A stretch of 64,000 nucleotides of DNA, taken from Xenoacremonium recifei. Taxonomy: Eukaryota > Ascomycota > Sordariomycetes > Hypocreales > Nectriaceae. The stretch is taken from positions 62,001 through 126,000 of the forward strand of contig WOFQ01000043.1 of NCBI GenBank assembly GCA_012184525.1. Direction: 5' to 3'. Position 1 is the first letter of the stretch; the number at the start of each line of letters is the position of its first letter. Below the pieces are notes generated by a model. That model saw nothing but the letters and a program-made list of their open reading frames with translations, was not told the DNA's origin and did no database searches. Both the position numbers and the translations under genes were made by a program. Positions 46,866 through 56,640 of the stretch are shown piece after piece.

Positions 46866-48042
46866 TCAGTAAGGCTTGACGCCTGCAAGTTGGAGGAGCT
46901 TGTCGCTGTATTCGGGCTCCTCGAAAGGCTTGTCTCGGTTCCTGGGGTCTAGAGTGCCATCGGGAAGATGAGCCTTCAATGGTCGCAGATAGATGTTGTC
47001 ATGCGCCCAGTGGGTCGTGGCTCCAAAGACTGAAAACACACGTTTTTTCTCAGCGATGGCTTCCTTTGTTGCAAACTTAGCTGGAGTGCAGCAAGCGTAG
47101 ATAACAGTTCGAATCTCTTGGCTCCTTTCTGTAGGCTCACCTCCCCAGTGGACAGTGCGACTGTCCCAAAGGATAAGGTCACCGGGTTCGGCCTGGACTT
47201 TGACAGGCTTCAGTCCTTTGTTGGCCCACCACTCCATCTCTTCTTCACTGAAACGGCGCCAGTCCTTCTTTTCCCAAGTTGCAGGATCTGGCACTGTATC
47301 GAAGAACTCGGCAAAGTGAACGTTCGACCGAGGAAGCAGCATCAAACTTCCGTCCTCGGGTCCGGCATGGCTCAGATTGATGATGCCTTGAACGCAATGG
47401 ACACCACGCTTGAATGGTGACTGATCAACGTGTGGCCAAGGAGCTCGGGGGGGCTTATCCTTGCGGTTAGGAAACGTGACATTGAGCGAGTCAAAGGACA
47501 CAAGCAGCTCATCCGTTTCCCAGACCTTTGCAAAAGCATCGAGAACCCCAGGCTCCATTCTAGCATCCCACATGAACTTCTCATGGACCACGCAGTAGTT
47601 GTCAAAGGTATTCAACTTGCTTTGGCAGGGTAGATTCTCGGCCGTCCAGGTAGCTGGGTCTTCCATATCAAGTGGTGTTCCAAAGGACTTCAGCCAGTCG
47701 AAGGCCTTTTGCTGATACTGTACAGCTCGCTCCCGCGGAATGGCTCCCTTGACCACAGTGTAGCCATTCTCGCGTAACTCATCCCTAAAGTCGCCGTAAC
47801 TCCCCTTCAAGCTGCATCTTGGTCAGTATTTGATGTTTGAGGGTCCTTCAAAAGTGATATTAAATAACTAACTTCAGTAGGGGGGCGACAGTAGCAGGTA
47901 GCGTGGAAGTCTTCGATGGCATAGTGGTAGCGGTACGTCGAGTCGATAATAAAGGTGTAAGTGGGTGCTGGCTTATCGTCTTGGGGAATCGGGTTGCCTG
48001 TCGAAGCAAGTTGAGATGAATTCGAGTTCGAGGCAAAGCCAT
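46866..48042 (-). CDS. Phytanoyl-CoA dioxygenase (PhyH) family protein with possible mitochondrial presequence
   Basis: This is a non-haem Fe(II)/2-oxoglutarate-type dioxygenase of about 371 residues. Exon 1 is 48042-47873 and exon 2 is 47811-46866. The iron site is visible as HVDQSPF (His and Asp) and the distal His in DSRTVHWGG, with a following Arg-rich segment for 2-oxoglutarate. The first 40 residues are rich in Arg, Thr, Ser and Leu with no acidic residue (RTRIHLNLLRQ.. LSTRRTATT), like a mitochondrial targeting peptide. A second in-frame ATG at residue 41 would give a protein without it. Fungal relatives are uncharacterised; they hydroxylate small acids, alkaloids or lipids. The CGG repeat at 48384 is upstream, so it may belong to the sugar/polyol regulon. 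Confidence 0.88.
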
Positions 48043-49900
48043 CTGAAATAGTTGGTTATTCTGATTCTGATACCTCCACTGGATATAGCTCTTGAAGCTG
48101 GCTGTGGCAAGAAACTAGAAATAATCCACAGTTCTCGTCGCTCAACCCCAGATTTTGTGCAGAAACATCGACTGAGTGTTCGATTTTGCGGGAGGCTCCG
48201 GCACAAAGCCCCAACGTAATTGGATCTTGGGAGGCCATTGCATTGCAGTTTACCACTGGAAAATGCCGGATCATTCGATTTCTTTCGTCACAAGACCTCA
48301 CAGGAATAAACTATGCCTCCTTTGTTCTACCACTCAACCACTCATCCGCATCTCCTCCGGCCACCCAACTCCCGGAGCGGCGGCGGCAAGGCGGGATTGC
48401 GATGCCGCCACGGCATCCCGCCATTCTCCACACTCTCCGCCGATGCATTGACTAGTGCGTGTAGCGGCCTGACAGCGCCGAAATCTTACCGCAAGCGAGT
48501 TGTAATCTGTGGTGCCAGCGGAGCGCATTGCAACTGTTCTCAAGCGTCCGATCGTCGGATGCCCCTTTCGGCCGTCGGCTAAATCATGTTAAAAGGGACA
48601 GTTTCCCCGTACGTCTCTTCACCTGCCCCGGTGTTCATTGAAAAATCTTTAGCCACCCAGGTAGTCGAATCTTAAGCTCGCCCGGTCAGATGAGGCCTCG
48701 TCACTCCGTCACAGTGCATCTGTAAGACTCACAATGGAGCTCGTGCTCGGGTTGTCGTGGGGCTGGCCCTTCCACCCGCTCCTTCGCGGATACAACAACT
48801 CATTCGAGAAGTATGTGACCAACGCTGAGTTTTCGGAAATGGGTGCCTTAGAGGGGGAAGATTTTGTCATCCTCTCCTCTCAACAAATCTGAGTTATAAA
48901 TCCCTTTGTAAGTAGATACCTCATAGTTAAGCAAATCTTTATTTCTTCCCTCCGTGGGAATGGAACATTACGCCATGTAGGGAGGACTTCACAATAGCCA
49001 ATGTACTTTCTTTCATGGCATTCTTGGTACTTTGACGACGTGGCTCGGATTATGACCAAGTTCTCCGCTGAGACGGGATGTGTACCTTCAATTGGTCCTC
49101 TCATTCGAATTTCTAAAGCTCTTCAAGGATGGGTGGTATCGGTATGGAACACTGCTTGCGGTCAGTCCGATAACAATCTGCCACGTCAGGCAAGAAAATT
49201 TTGTGCACCATCAGTGAACACTATTAGTCTTCTGCTCTACGCCTTATTGGTTTAAAGACACTGTCCACGTGGTCTATTAAAAACGTAAGAGACTCCAGGG
49301 TATAGTAATGAATGTGCCCGTAATTCTGAGAAACTCAGCAGTTCTACCGAATGTAATACGTATGAATGTTCCTCTTATGAATCTCCATACAGCCCGTTGA
49401 GCGAGTTCAGGTTCCATGAACTGTGAGTCAATGCAGACAGGTTATCAACTGTCGGATGTTGCCGATTGGAAGATGTAAGGTTATCTTTCATGGCGCCATA
49501 TTTAAGATCCATTCATTATGGACTTCAGGCACAGATCATGTTGTGAAGACGAGGTATCTGATTGGTAGTTGTTCCCGGTTGGGCGACGGTAGCTAACTGC
49601 TTTGGATCTCATGTACCCTTATCGCCGGTTTCGCCACGCTTTTTCACGCCGAGGTGCATATCTAAAGTGCTAGGAGACCGTTCCCGTGACAAGCTGGTTT
49701 TCATCTCTCCACTCCTTGCTCCGCTGTTCTACACGACCGAATACGATTTTGCACCCTCACCGACGGCACGGAAAATCGCCTCCCACATTCCTCCTCGTAG
49801 ATAAAGACAGGTCTGCTTTGTCTCAAGCCTAACTCTCCCTCAAATCTCGAGCCCTCCAACCCAGTTGCTTTGCTCCTTCCGAACTCACTCTTCTCTTTCC
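48043..49900. promoter_or_regulatory. 1.86-kb divergent region between dioxygenase and MFS permease
   Basis: It holds a GC-rich patch at 48365-48430 with a CGG-N5-CGG repeat. A 52-codon frame at 48734-48892 begins with a good ATG but has no recognisable features. The remainder is the promoter of the permease gene. No convincing gene. Confidence 0.45.
48384..48394 (+). promoter_or_regulatory. CGG-N5-CGG direct repeat (candidate Zn2Cys6 site)
   Basis: CGGCAAGGCGG lies about 340 bases upstream of the dioxygenase start. It is the exact reverse complement of the core at 39923 and 37944. Confidence 0.5.
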
Positions 49901-51479
49901 ATGCAGCACCGTCTGGTCTTAACGATGCGTGGTTTCAAGAAGCGCCCTTCTACAACAATTGAGGAGATTCAGGCTACAGTTACAACGCCCCATCCTTTCG
50001 TTAACGAGAAGCAATGGGAAGACTCCAAGTCTAACGTCGTGGGCATTGCCTCAACATACTTGTCTTTTTTCATCCTTGGCATGAATGATAGCTCATATGG
50101 CGTAAGTAATGATGGCTCTCCAGCTTTATGGTAACTTTGTTCTGACCTAATTGCTACAGGTCCTTCTTCAAGAGGTGAGATTCTCTCCAGCCAGCCTCAA
50201 CCCTCGTGAAATGTTCTTCTGACATAGTACTCAGCTCGAAAGTTTCTACAATGTCTCGTATCTAGATGTCTCACTCTTATTTTTATCTCCCGTTGCCGGG
50301 TTCATCATCAGCACTCTCCTCAATCACAGCATGCATGCTGCCTTTGGCCGACGGGGTATCGCCATGATCGCGGGTTTTTCTCAGATCATTGCATATACCA
50401 TCGCATGCTTACATCCTCCCTTCTACGCACTCATCTTAGGTTACATGTTCATTGGTCTCGGAGCAGGGGCAAAGAATGCGTCCTGGAACTCGTTTATTAG
50501 CGGACTGGATCATGCCAACGAATTTCTCGGACTTCTTCATGGGTCTTACGGACTGGGAGCGACCATAATGCCCCTCATCGCCAGCTTCCTGCTCAAGAGC
50601 GGCTGGAAATGGTATATGATATACTACATCCTCATTGGATTGGTTGTCGTTGACCTTTTCTTCTCCACTTGGGCATTTAGAAAGCATAATTCTGAGATGT
50701 ATCTGATTATGTCTGAGTTACAGCCGTCACCTACACCCGCCGAGCCCATGTCCCCACCAACAGCAGGAGACAGCCCTCCGTTACCTTCAACATTGCCAAT
50801 CACGCCTCGCATGAGCGGTGGGAAGTTGACTTGGGAATGCTGCAAACAAAGGGCTGTCATACTTACCAGCCTATACCTCCTCAGTTACGTCGGCTCTGAG
50901 GTCTCACTTGGAGGCTGGCTCGTTACATTCATGATCAAGGTCAGGCACGGTACAGAATTCAACTCCAGAATCGTCTCAAGCGGCTTCTGGGGTGGCATCA
51001 CTGTTGGCCGTGTGGTGCTTGGGTTTGTTACGAGCAGGTTGTTCAACTCAGTCACCACGGCTGCAGCATCCTATCTCATATCTGCCATTGCTCTTCACCT
51101 AATGCTTTGGTTAATTCCTAATTTTGTTTCTTCGGCCGTCTGCGCCTCATTCCTCGGTAAGAGACCCTCCGGATAAGAGCTTTGCACATCTACGTATCAA
51201 GTTGCTCATATTAGTGTTTTAGGATTCTTCCTGGGTGCCCTATTCCCTTGTTCAATCATGCAGGTATCCAACCTTGTACCTAAGTCCATGAGAACTGTGG
51301 CGATTGGAATCTGTGCTGCCGTTGGAGCATCTGGTGCTGCTATAGTTCCCTTTATGGTTGGGGCAATTGCGGATGCCAAAGGCGTCCAGGCACTGCAACC
51401 GATCATTCTGGCTTGTCTTGTACTTTGTCTATGCATATGGCTCGTCTTGGGTCACTACGCGAAAAAGACTAGAAATTGA
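49901..51479 (+). CDS. MFS permease, fucose-permease/BSC6-like, with 15-base exon
   Basis: This is a twelve-helix MFS transporter of about 464 residues (440-456 if later ATGs are used; 49925 is also in frame). Exons are 49901-50101, 50160-50174, 50235-51156 and 51223-51479. The second exon is only 15 bases (VLLQE). The retained frame joins NDSSYG-VLLQE-LESFYNVSYL, as expected for helix 1 and its loop. Features include FGRRGIAMIAG after helix 2, the long central cytosolic loop rich in Pro and Ser, and GFWGGITVGRVVLGF in helix 8. It differs from the three sugar porters: it lacks PESPR and PETKNL. Its substrate is unknown. Confidence 0.88.
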
Positions 51480-53139
51480 TAGATTAGATATGTACTCTGG
51501 GTAATTATGAACGGTAAGTAATTATGAAAGGCGTGATGGAGAAATATGGAAAATGGTGGACATGAGCTTAATTTGATAATGATACTTGGACTTGGAAATG
51601 GGATAGAGGGATAAAAAGACGGCAGGAATGGATCTATAGAATGACATTGGGGTGAATGACTATTTATCAAGCAACGCCTGAGACTGCTCGCGATGCTATA
51701 CTCTTTGCACTAGTAGCAGCCCCGAACGGCTCATTGTCACAAGCATTTATTAATCAACACTTGGTTGCTCTTCTGTTCTCTGTCCCCTGAGATTTGGTAT
51801 TCCCCCCGGTGCTAAGCGTGGTAAGAAATCTACCTAAATGTCGCGAAGGATCACGCCATCAGCCTCGGGATGTCTAGTAAGATATCCCAAGGTTTATAAG
51901 ACTACATTAAGAAATTTCCTTCTCTCTTAACCATCGTCTTCACTAGCCATAGGAACACAAGACTGTCATCCCATTTGCATAAATACCATTAAATCCGGCG
52001 TTTCTAAGGGTCAAAGCTCTTTCGGCAGTCTTAGTGCTCGTGCGTGTTCCACTATCGTAACATGTGTGGATGTTGTCATTCCGTAGTCCAAACACTTGGC
52101 AAGCTTGGCAGAAAAGAGTCCGTAAAGGCACATAGTTCAAGAATACAGAGCTTCAGATTTATATCGCATGCTCCTCTATAAACCATATTGAGGCAACCCT
52201 TATCACAGATGAGAGTATTATAGCGGTCCCTAATCCTAACCATGAGCACCTTAATCTCTTAACCAAACGCCAAAGCTTCTATGCAAATATTGACTCGAGA
52301 ACCAAAGTTATGAATTGAGGTCGAGGCTCAACTGCACTTTTTGGAGCAGGAGCTGGTCGTACAGGCTCACTTTGGACTATATTGCTTTGCGTCTGAGGTC
52401 GATCGAAGGAACGACGAGAGTAAGATCGAACGTAACCGCCAGCGACTGTGGCACCCCCGACCGCCAGAATGGCGGGAAGCACTCTGGTAGTTGTCAATGC
52501 ATGCACTGTTTGACCACGGAATATGAGTCTTACCTAGGACTGCCTAATGTAGCGTTGGTAACAGGAATCATTTGGCAAGGTAATATTGTAAGTGTGGTGT
52601 TTTATAGTAGTAGCCTTTTAAGCTTGTCTTTGCGTTGATGGCTATTGTTGATGAGTCGCGACTCGGGCGAGATACTTATACTTGTCATCAAGACTCCTCT
52701 ACCCGTGATTTGTTGTCCAGACGTCGATATCGCATGTTTGTGATCGCTAGTGGTATGATGTGCATCGTGGATGGTGCTGCCACCACGCGGTCCGAGAGTA
52801 CCAATGGCAGAGTGATTTCGACTCCCGGTGGTAAGTTAATGGCGTCGATCGGATTGCGGGGAAATCAGCCATCAAGAGTGGCATGGATTCTCTGTGTGGT
52901 CTTTTGCAACATGTCATCTGACGCTACTCCGTATGTTGCATGGCCTTTCCGACGAGTCCCCTTCTTCGGGCTTCCCCGGCTTGCCCCGGATTCCATCCCA
53001 CTCTCTCCTCACCTCGCCTTCCTTTGCCTTAGTCATCTAGATATATGGCATTAAAGCATATCACCTGTTTCGCGTCCATTTGCAATCACTTGAATATTAT
53101 TCGGACACCGGCTTTTAGCCGTCGCTTCATTCAAGGATT
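51480..53139. other. 1.66-kb region without a confirmed gene
   Basis: Apart from the small frame at 52279-52506 I see nothing convincing. A 65-codon Cys-containing frame at 51943-52140 (minus) has no recognisable family features. A CCCCGGCTTGCCCCGG patch lies near 52974. Confidence 0.35.
52279..52506 (-). CDS. Possible small single-pass membrane protein (start unclear)
   Basis: This is an open frame of about 75 codons. Its N terminus is hydrophobic (VLPAILAVGGATVAGG), followed by an Arg/Ser-rich stretch and a Pro-rich tail. That composition looks like a small mitochondrial or membrane protein rather than a random frame. No ATG opens the frame; it begins with GTG, and an upstream exon would be needed. 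A GTAAGA donor and CAG acceptor flank the start, but the phase does not fit the ATG I can find upstream. Treat as tentative. Confidence 0.3.
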   Translation of the reverse strand: MHALTTTRVLPAILAVGGATVAGGYVRSYSRRSFDRPQTQSNIVQSEPVRPAPAPKSAVEPRPQFITLVLESIFA

Positions 53140-54078
53140 CTATCCGGGCAGTTCTGAAGTGTGCCCGGGGCCTGCGTCAAGCTCTATGGCATGGTGCATG
53201 TCTCCTCCTATCTCATGGACTGCCATCTGATTCGCTGGTAACTCAGACTTCTTCTGGGGATCCCCCGTCTCACTTCCGGGCGCCGCCAGCGCGGGTCGTT
53301 GTCGTCGTCGCCGTATGAACCAGTAGATCGCACCGCCGAGGACCGCGAGGGCCCCGAGGCTGACGCCGACACCAATACCAGCCTTGGCCCCTGAGCTCAG
53401 CCCACTCCCAGACGAAGACGATGAAGATGACGAGGCCGACGGTGAGGCTGACGCAGGGCTACTACTTTCCGCAAGGGTAAAGCTTGCAGACGCCGCAGTT
53501 GATGTTATACCCGACGTAGCCGTGCTTGCGGCGGTGACTGGTCCGGTTGGCACACCCGATGCGGCAAAGCTGGTTGTCGCCAGGCCTGAAATACCCAAAG
53601 TCGTCTCGCTGTGGACGTCGGACGACAATATGAACGTAACGCTATTGACACCGTTCGCGTCGTTGCCAGTCTCAAACAGGTTGAACCAGCAGTAGTTCGA
53701 CGAAATATCGAAGTCCACATCGACCAGTGCGTTTCCCACTGGATTCACAATGCCAATGTCGGAGACTACATCCCATAGAATTGAACTGTTAGCACAGCTG
53801 GACTTCTCTCAGCCAGTGCCAGTGCACCGGCCTGCAAATAATCGGTACATACCCGTGTAGGTGTTGCCGCTGTCTTGGGTTCCGTTACGACAAAACAGGA
53901 TCAGGCTTGCGTTGCCCAAAGACGATGACCAGCTCACATCAATGGTCTCTCCGCCATAGAAGATCAAGCCGTTTTCCACGGGGTACGTAAAAGTGGTGGC
54001 GCCAGCATGCGCCCTCCACGCCAGCAGCTGACAGAGAAGCGCGATGCTTAGCGGCAAAGACCACCTTGAAACTACCAT
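53140..54078 (-). CDS. Ser-rich single-pass cell-surface protein (Wsc/Mid2-like layout)
   Basis: This is a predicted secreted-then-anchored protein of about 283 residues. Exon 1 is 54078-53853 and exon 2 is 53765-53140; the intron acceptor ATGTAG keeps frame. Residues 1-25 form a signal peptide (LPLSIALLCQLLAWRAHA). An ectodomain of about 100 residues follows, with few Cys residues. A long Ser/Thr/Ala-rich stalk is likely to be O-mannosylated. Next come a transmembrane helix (GVGVSLGALAVLGGAIYWF) and an immediate cytosolic RRRRQR anchor with a short tail. This layout is shared by fungal wall-stress sensors and many uncharacterised surface proteins. No WSC domain is seen, so a sensor role is only a possibility. 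Confidence 0.82.
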
Positions 54079-54990
54079 ATTCGTCCCCAGTCTCTAGAAA
54101 CGCCTCGATACCTTTCCTTAAAATTCTGAAGCTTATATTCGTAGGCAAACGTTCGGTTTCGTTGTCGAAATAGCGTGAGCGAGGGTATAAGCGCCTACCG
54201 CTCGGTATTGCTGTTCCCGAGCAGCATTTGTCGTTGAGAGGTGAGGAAAAATAAGAGGGAAAGAAAGACGAGCAAGGAACGGAGCGAAGAGAAACAAACT
54301 GCCCGTGTCGTGCTTACTACTCCATATTATGGAGCAGGATACTACCAGGATGACAAACTAGTAAAGGTCTTACGGGATCTTCACGCAGCTCGTCTCAAGT
54401 CCCTTCCGGGAGTTATGGTAGCGTTGCGGCGCAGGATGTCGGCGGCTGCTGCGACTGACGATCTGCCACTGGATGATTGTTAGGGCGCAATGGTTGTGGA
54501 GCCTTGCGACAAGGAGTTTTCGCGAAAAAAGCTTGACCTTGATGACAACCATACTTGTACATGTATTTCTTTCGAGAAGAGCTGCTATGGGTCCGGGGAT
54601 TTGAGCATCAAGGGAAAGTTCATTGCAAATAAATTCGTGTCCCTAATAAGGCATGATTAACCAACGGTTTGCTAGAGGCTATCACCAATCTTCGAAGTAC
54701 GGAGTATTACTGAAGTGTTATTAATAGGGAACCAGCCCTGTCAGCCGCTAAGCGATGGGGGCTGTGCCAAGGCCACGACACGAACTAAACTGGCTAGCAG
54801 GGGCTGTCAAGGCGGGATTAAACAGGGCTGAAGTTGGTCTTGCTTGGGCCAGTGTTGAAGTTCTCCCATCTGATGGTCTCTTTTTGAGGCAGTGTATACT
54901 TTGAACTTGCCGATAGCCGTTGGAAATCTCTCCACCCCGGCACAAACAAGCCTCCGCTAACATGCTCCTCCCCAAGACCTTCATAGTCTT
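54079..54990. other. Spacer upstream of the surface protein
   Basis: This is the promoter of the surface-protein gene and the 3' flank of the amidohydrolase. A purine-rich stretch lies at 54240-54295. No gene seen. Confidence 0.35.
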
Positions 54991-56097
54991 CTATGGCTTG
55001 GAGTATTCAACACCTGCTACCCACACTTTCCGGACGTTCCGAGTAGCCTTTATGTCTTCAAGAGGGTTGCCGTCGATTAACAACAAGTCCGCACGCATAC
55101 CAGGGGCGATTCGGCCACGATCCTGCAACCCGTAATGAAGCGCCGGAAGCAATGTCGCCGCTCTCAGAACCTCTAAGTTGGTCATGCCCGCCTCTATCAG
55201 GTTGTCCATCTCGTCGTGCACACTCATCCCGAAGGGTACGGAAGCGGGAACGCCAGGCTGGAGGTTGGCGTCCGTTCCAAGCAGAATCGGAACTCCCAGT
55301 TTGTGCAGCAGTGCCACTGAGCTTCTCGCCGATTCATAACTGCGGTTCTGAGGATTATTCTTCACAATGCCACGCATCATTGTGAGTGTCGGGGTCAGTG
55401 TTTGACCCTGTTCCAGCATTCTCTTGCCCATGTCTTCCGAAATCTCCTTGTTCAGAGGCGAATGTTGGATGTGGTTGCAGCCCGATTTAATGGCTTGGTC
55501 AAAGGGGTCATGATATGAGGCATGGACAGCAACCATCTTGCCACTTACCTGAGCGCCACGCGTCAGGGCATCCAGAACATCCTGTGATAAGCCAGGGATA
55601 TCAGCTATCAGTTTGAAGTAATCCGGGTTTCCAGAAAGCTGTCTTTCTATCCATGCCGGTACATCGCTGATATCAGAAACGAGGAGAGTAGAATCAATCC
55701 TAGCAATCAATGAGCCATGAGAGCTGTCTGGAGCCGAGGCGGGAGCACTAGAAACGAGAAGGTCCACGAGACCGGGATGATTTCGTAAGGGTTTAATCAT
55801 CTCTGGTTTGAAGCAAGCCATCTGGAAGCCAGTAGTGACTCCATGTTGAGTCAAGGATTCCAGATGAGTGATGTTCGCGGGGTGGCAATGCGCATCGATC
55901 AGACCGGGTAAGAGGGTTGAACCTTTGGCGTCAAGATGATAAGCGCCCTTCGACTCTGTGCCTATCACTCCGCCATCAATCACAACAGTTCGGGGCTCGC
56001 TAAGTGTTTCTCCGTCAAACACTCTGACATTGTCGATGGCAATTGTGGTCGGAATCGGAATTCCCACACCAGCTTCAGATTGCCCCTCGGCCTCCAT
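54991..56097 (-). CDS. Amidohydrolase (imidazolonepropionase/aryldialkylphosphatase-like)
   Basis: This is a single-exon metal-dependent amidohydrolase of 368 residues. Metal-site motifs are in order: HxH in LIDAHCHP, a Lys region in DYFKLIADI, His in VAVHASYHDP and HIQHSP, and the Asp in LLGTDANLQ. The N- and C-terminal strands (VRVFDG; RADLLLIDGNPLEDI) form the small beta-sandwich typical of the family. Such fungal enzymes hydrolyse cyclic amides, lactones or imidazolones, and several lie in secondary-metabolite or xenobiotic clusters. No signal peptide is present, so it is probably cytosolic. The adjacent Zn2Cys6 gene on the same strand could regulate it. The specific reaction is unknown. 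Confidence 0.9.
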   Translation of the reverse strand: MEAEGQSEAGVGIPIPTTIAIDNVRVFDGETLSEPRTVVIDGGVIGTESKGAYHLDAKGSTLLPGLIDAHCHPANITHLESLTQHGVTTGFQMACFKPEMIKPLRNHPGLVDLLVSSAPASAPDSSHGSLIARIDSTLLVSDISDVPAWIERQLSGNPDYFKLIADIPGLSQDVLDALTRGAQVSGKMVAVHASYHDPFDQAIKSGCNHIQHSPLNKEISEDMGKRMLEQGQTLTPTLTMMRGIVKNNPQNRSYESARSSVALLHKLGVPILLGTDANLQPGVPASVPFGMSVHDEMDNLIEAGMTNLEVLRAATLLPALHYGLQDRGRIAPGMRADLLLIDGNPLEDIKATRNVRKVWVAGVEYSKP

Positions 56098-56166
56098 ATC
56101 TTCGTCTCGGTTATTCTCGTCGACAGACGTCGTTGATCGGTCCGAGTTGAGGTCTCGAGTGCAAGC

Positions 56167-56394
56167 TCAACAGCAAGTATCGGGAAGACCTAGGTGCAAC
56201 GAGGGTCCAAGCGAATGAATGCCTTCCGCAATCCGGCTGTTCTTCCAGTTGGCCCGTTCTATCAAGATCCCTGACGCCAGGGCCTCTTCGTGTGGAGGGA
56301 TGCCGCGTCTCTTGCACGATTCGAGAATCGGGGCTTTGAGATGTCTGACAATGCTTGAGATTCCAGTGAAGATATTAAACGGCGACGGGCTCAT
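56167..56394 (-). CDS. Small hypothetical protein
   Basis: This is a 75-codon open frame with an ATG at 56394. It encodes a basic, globular-looking peptide (ISSIVRHLKAPILESCKRR, then ALASGILIERANWKNSRIAE). I recognise no family. It lies between the amidohydrolase start and the 3' end of the regulator, 70 bases upstream of the amidohydrolase ATG on the same strand. It might be an upstream exon of that gene or a small independent gene. Its composition looks more protein-like than most short frames here, but the support is weak. Confidence 0.3.
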   Translation of the reverse strand: MSPSPFNIFTGISSIVRHLKAPILESCKRRGIPPHEEALASGILIERANWKNSRIAEGIHSLGPSLHLGLPDTCC

Positions 56395-56640
56395 TTAAAC
56401 TTAATGACACTCATGATATTATATTGGGGGCTAAATACGAGACTGTGGTTTGGTCTGATTTTATTGCCATTTTGGGCAACCAAGAGCGAAATCGCTGCAG
56501 CTAACCACAACAGTTGTAGTGTGGCACAACTTTTGACCAGCAACAAGTATCATCAACAGCTAAACCCAACTCATTGGCTGATCCAAGTCTTCCTACTGGG
56601 TTTCTTATTGGACACGTGTAAGATGAAGTAATAGGGTGCG

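Noticed and set aside
48734..48892. 52-codon frame starting MELVLGLSWGWPF
   Set aside because: Single short frame with no family features, no conserved motif and no splice context; kept only as a note.
52951..53000. CCCCGGCTTGCCCCGG patch, similar to GC-rich patches near 43795 and 37590
   Set aside because: Spacing of CGG triplets differs among the three and from the CCG-N5-CCG set; could be chance in GC-rich promoter DNA.
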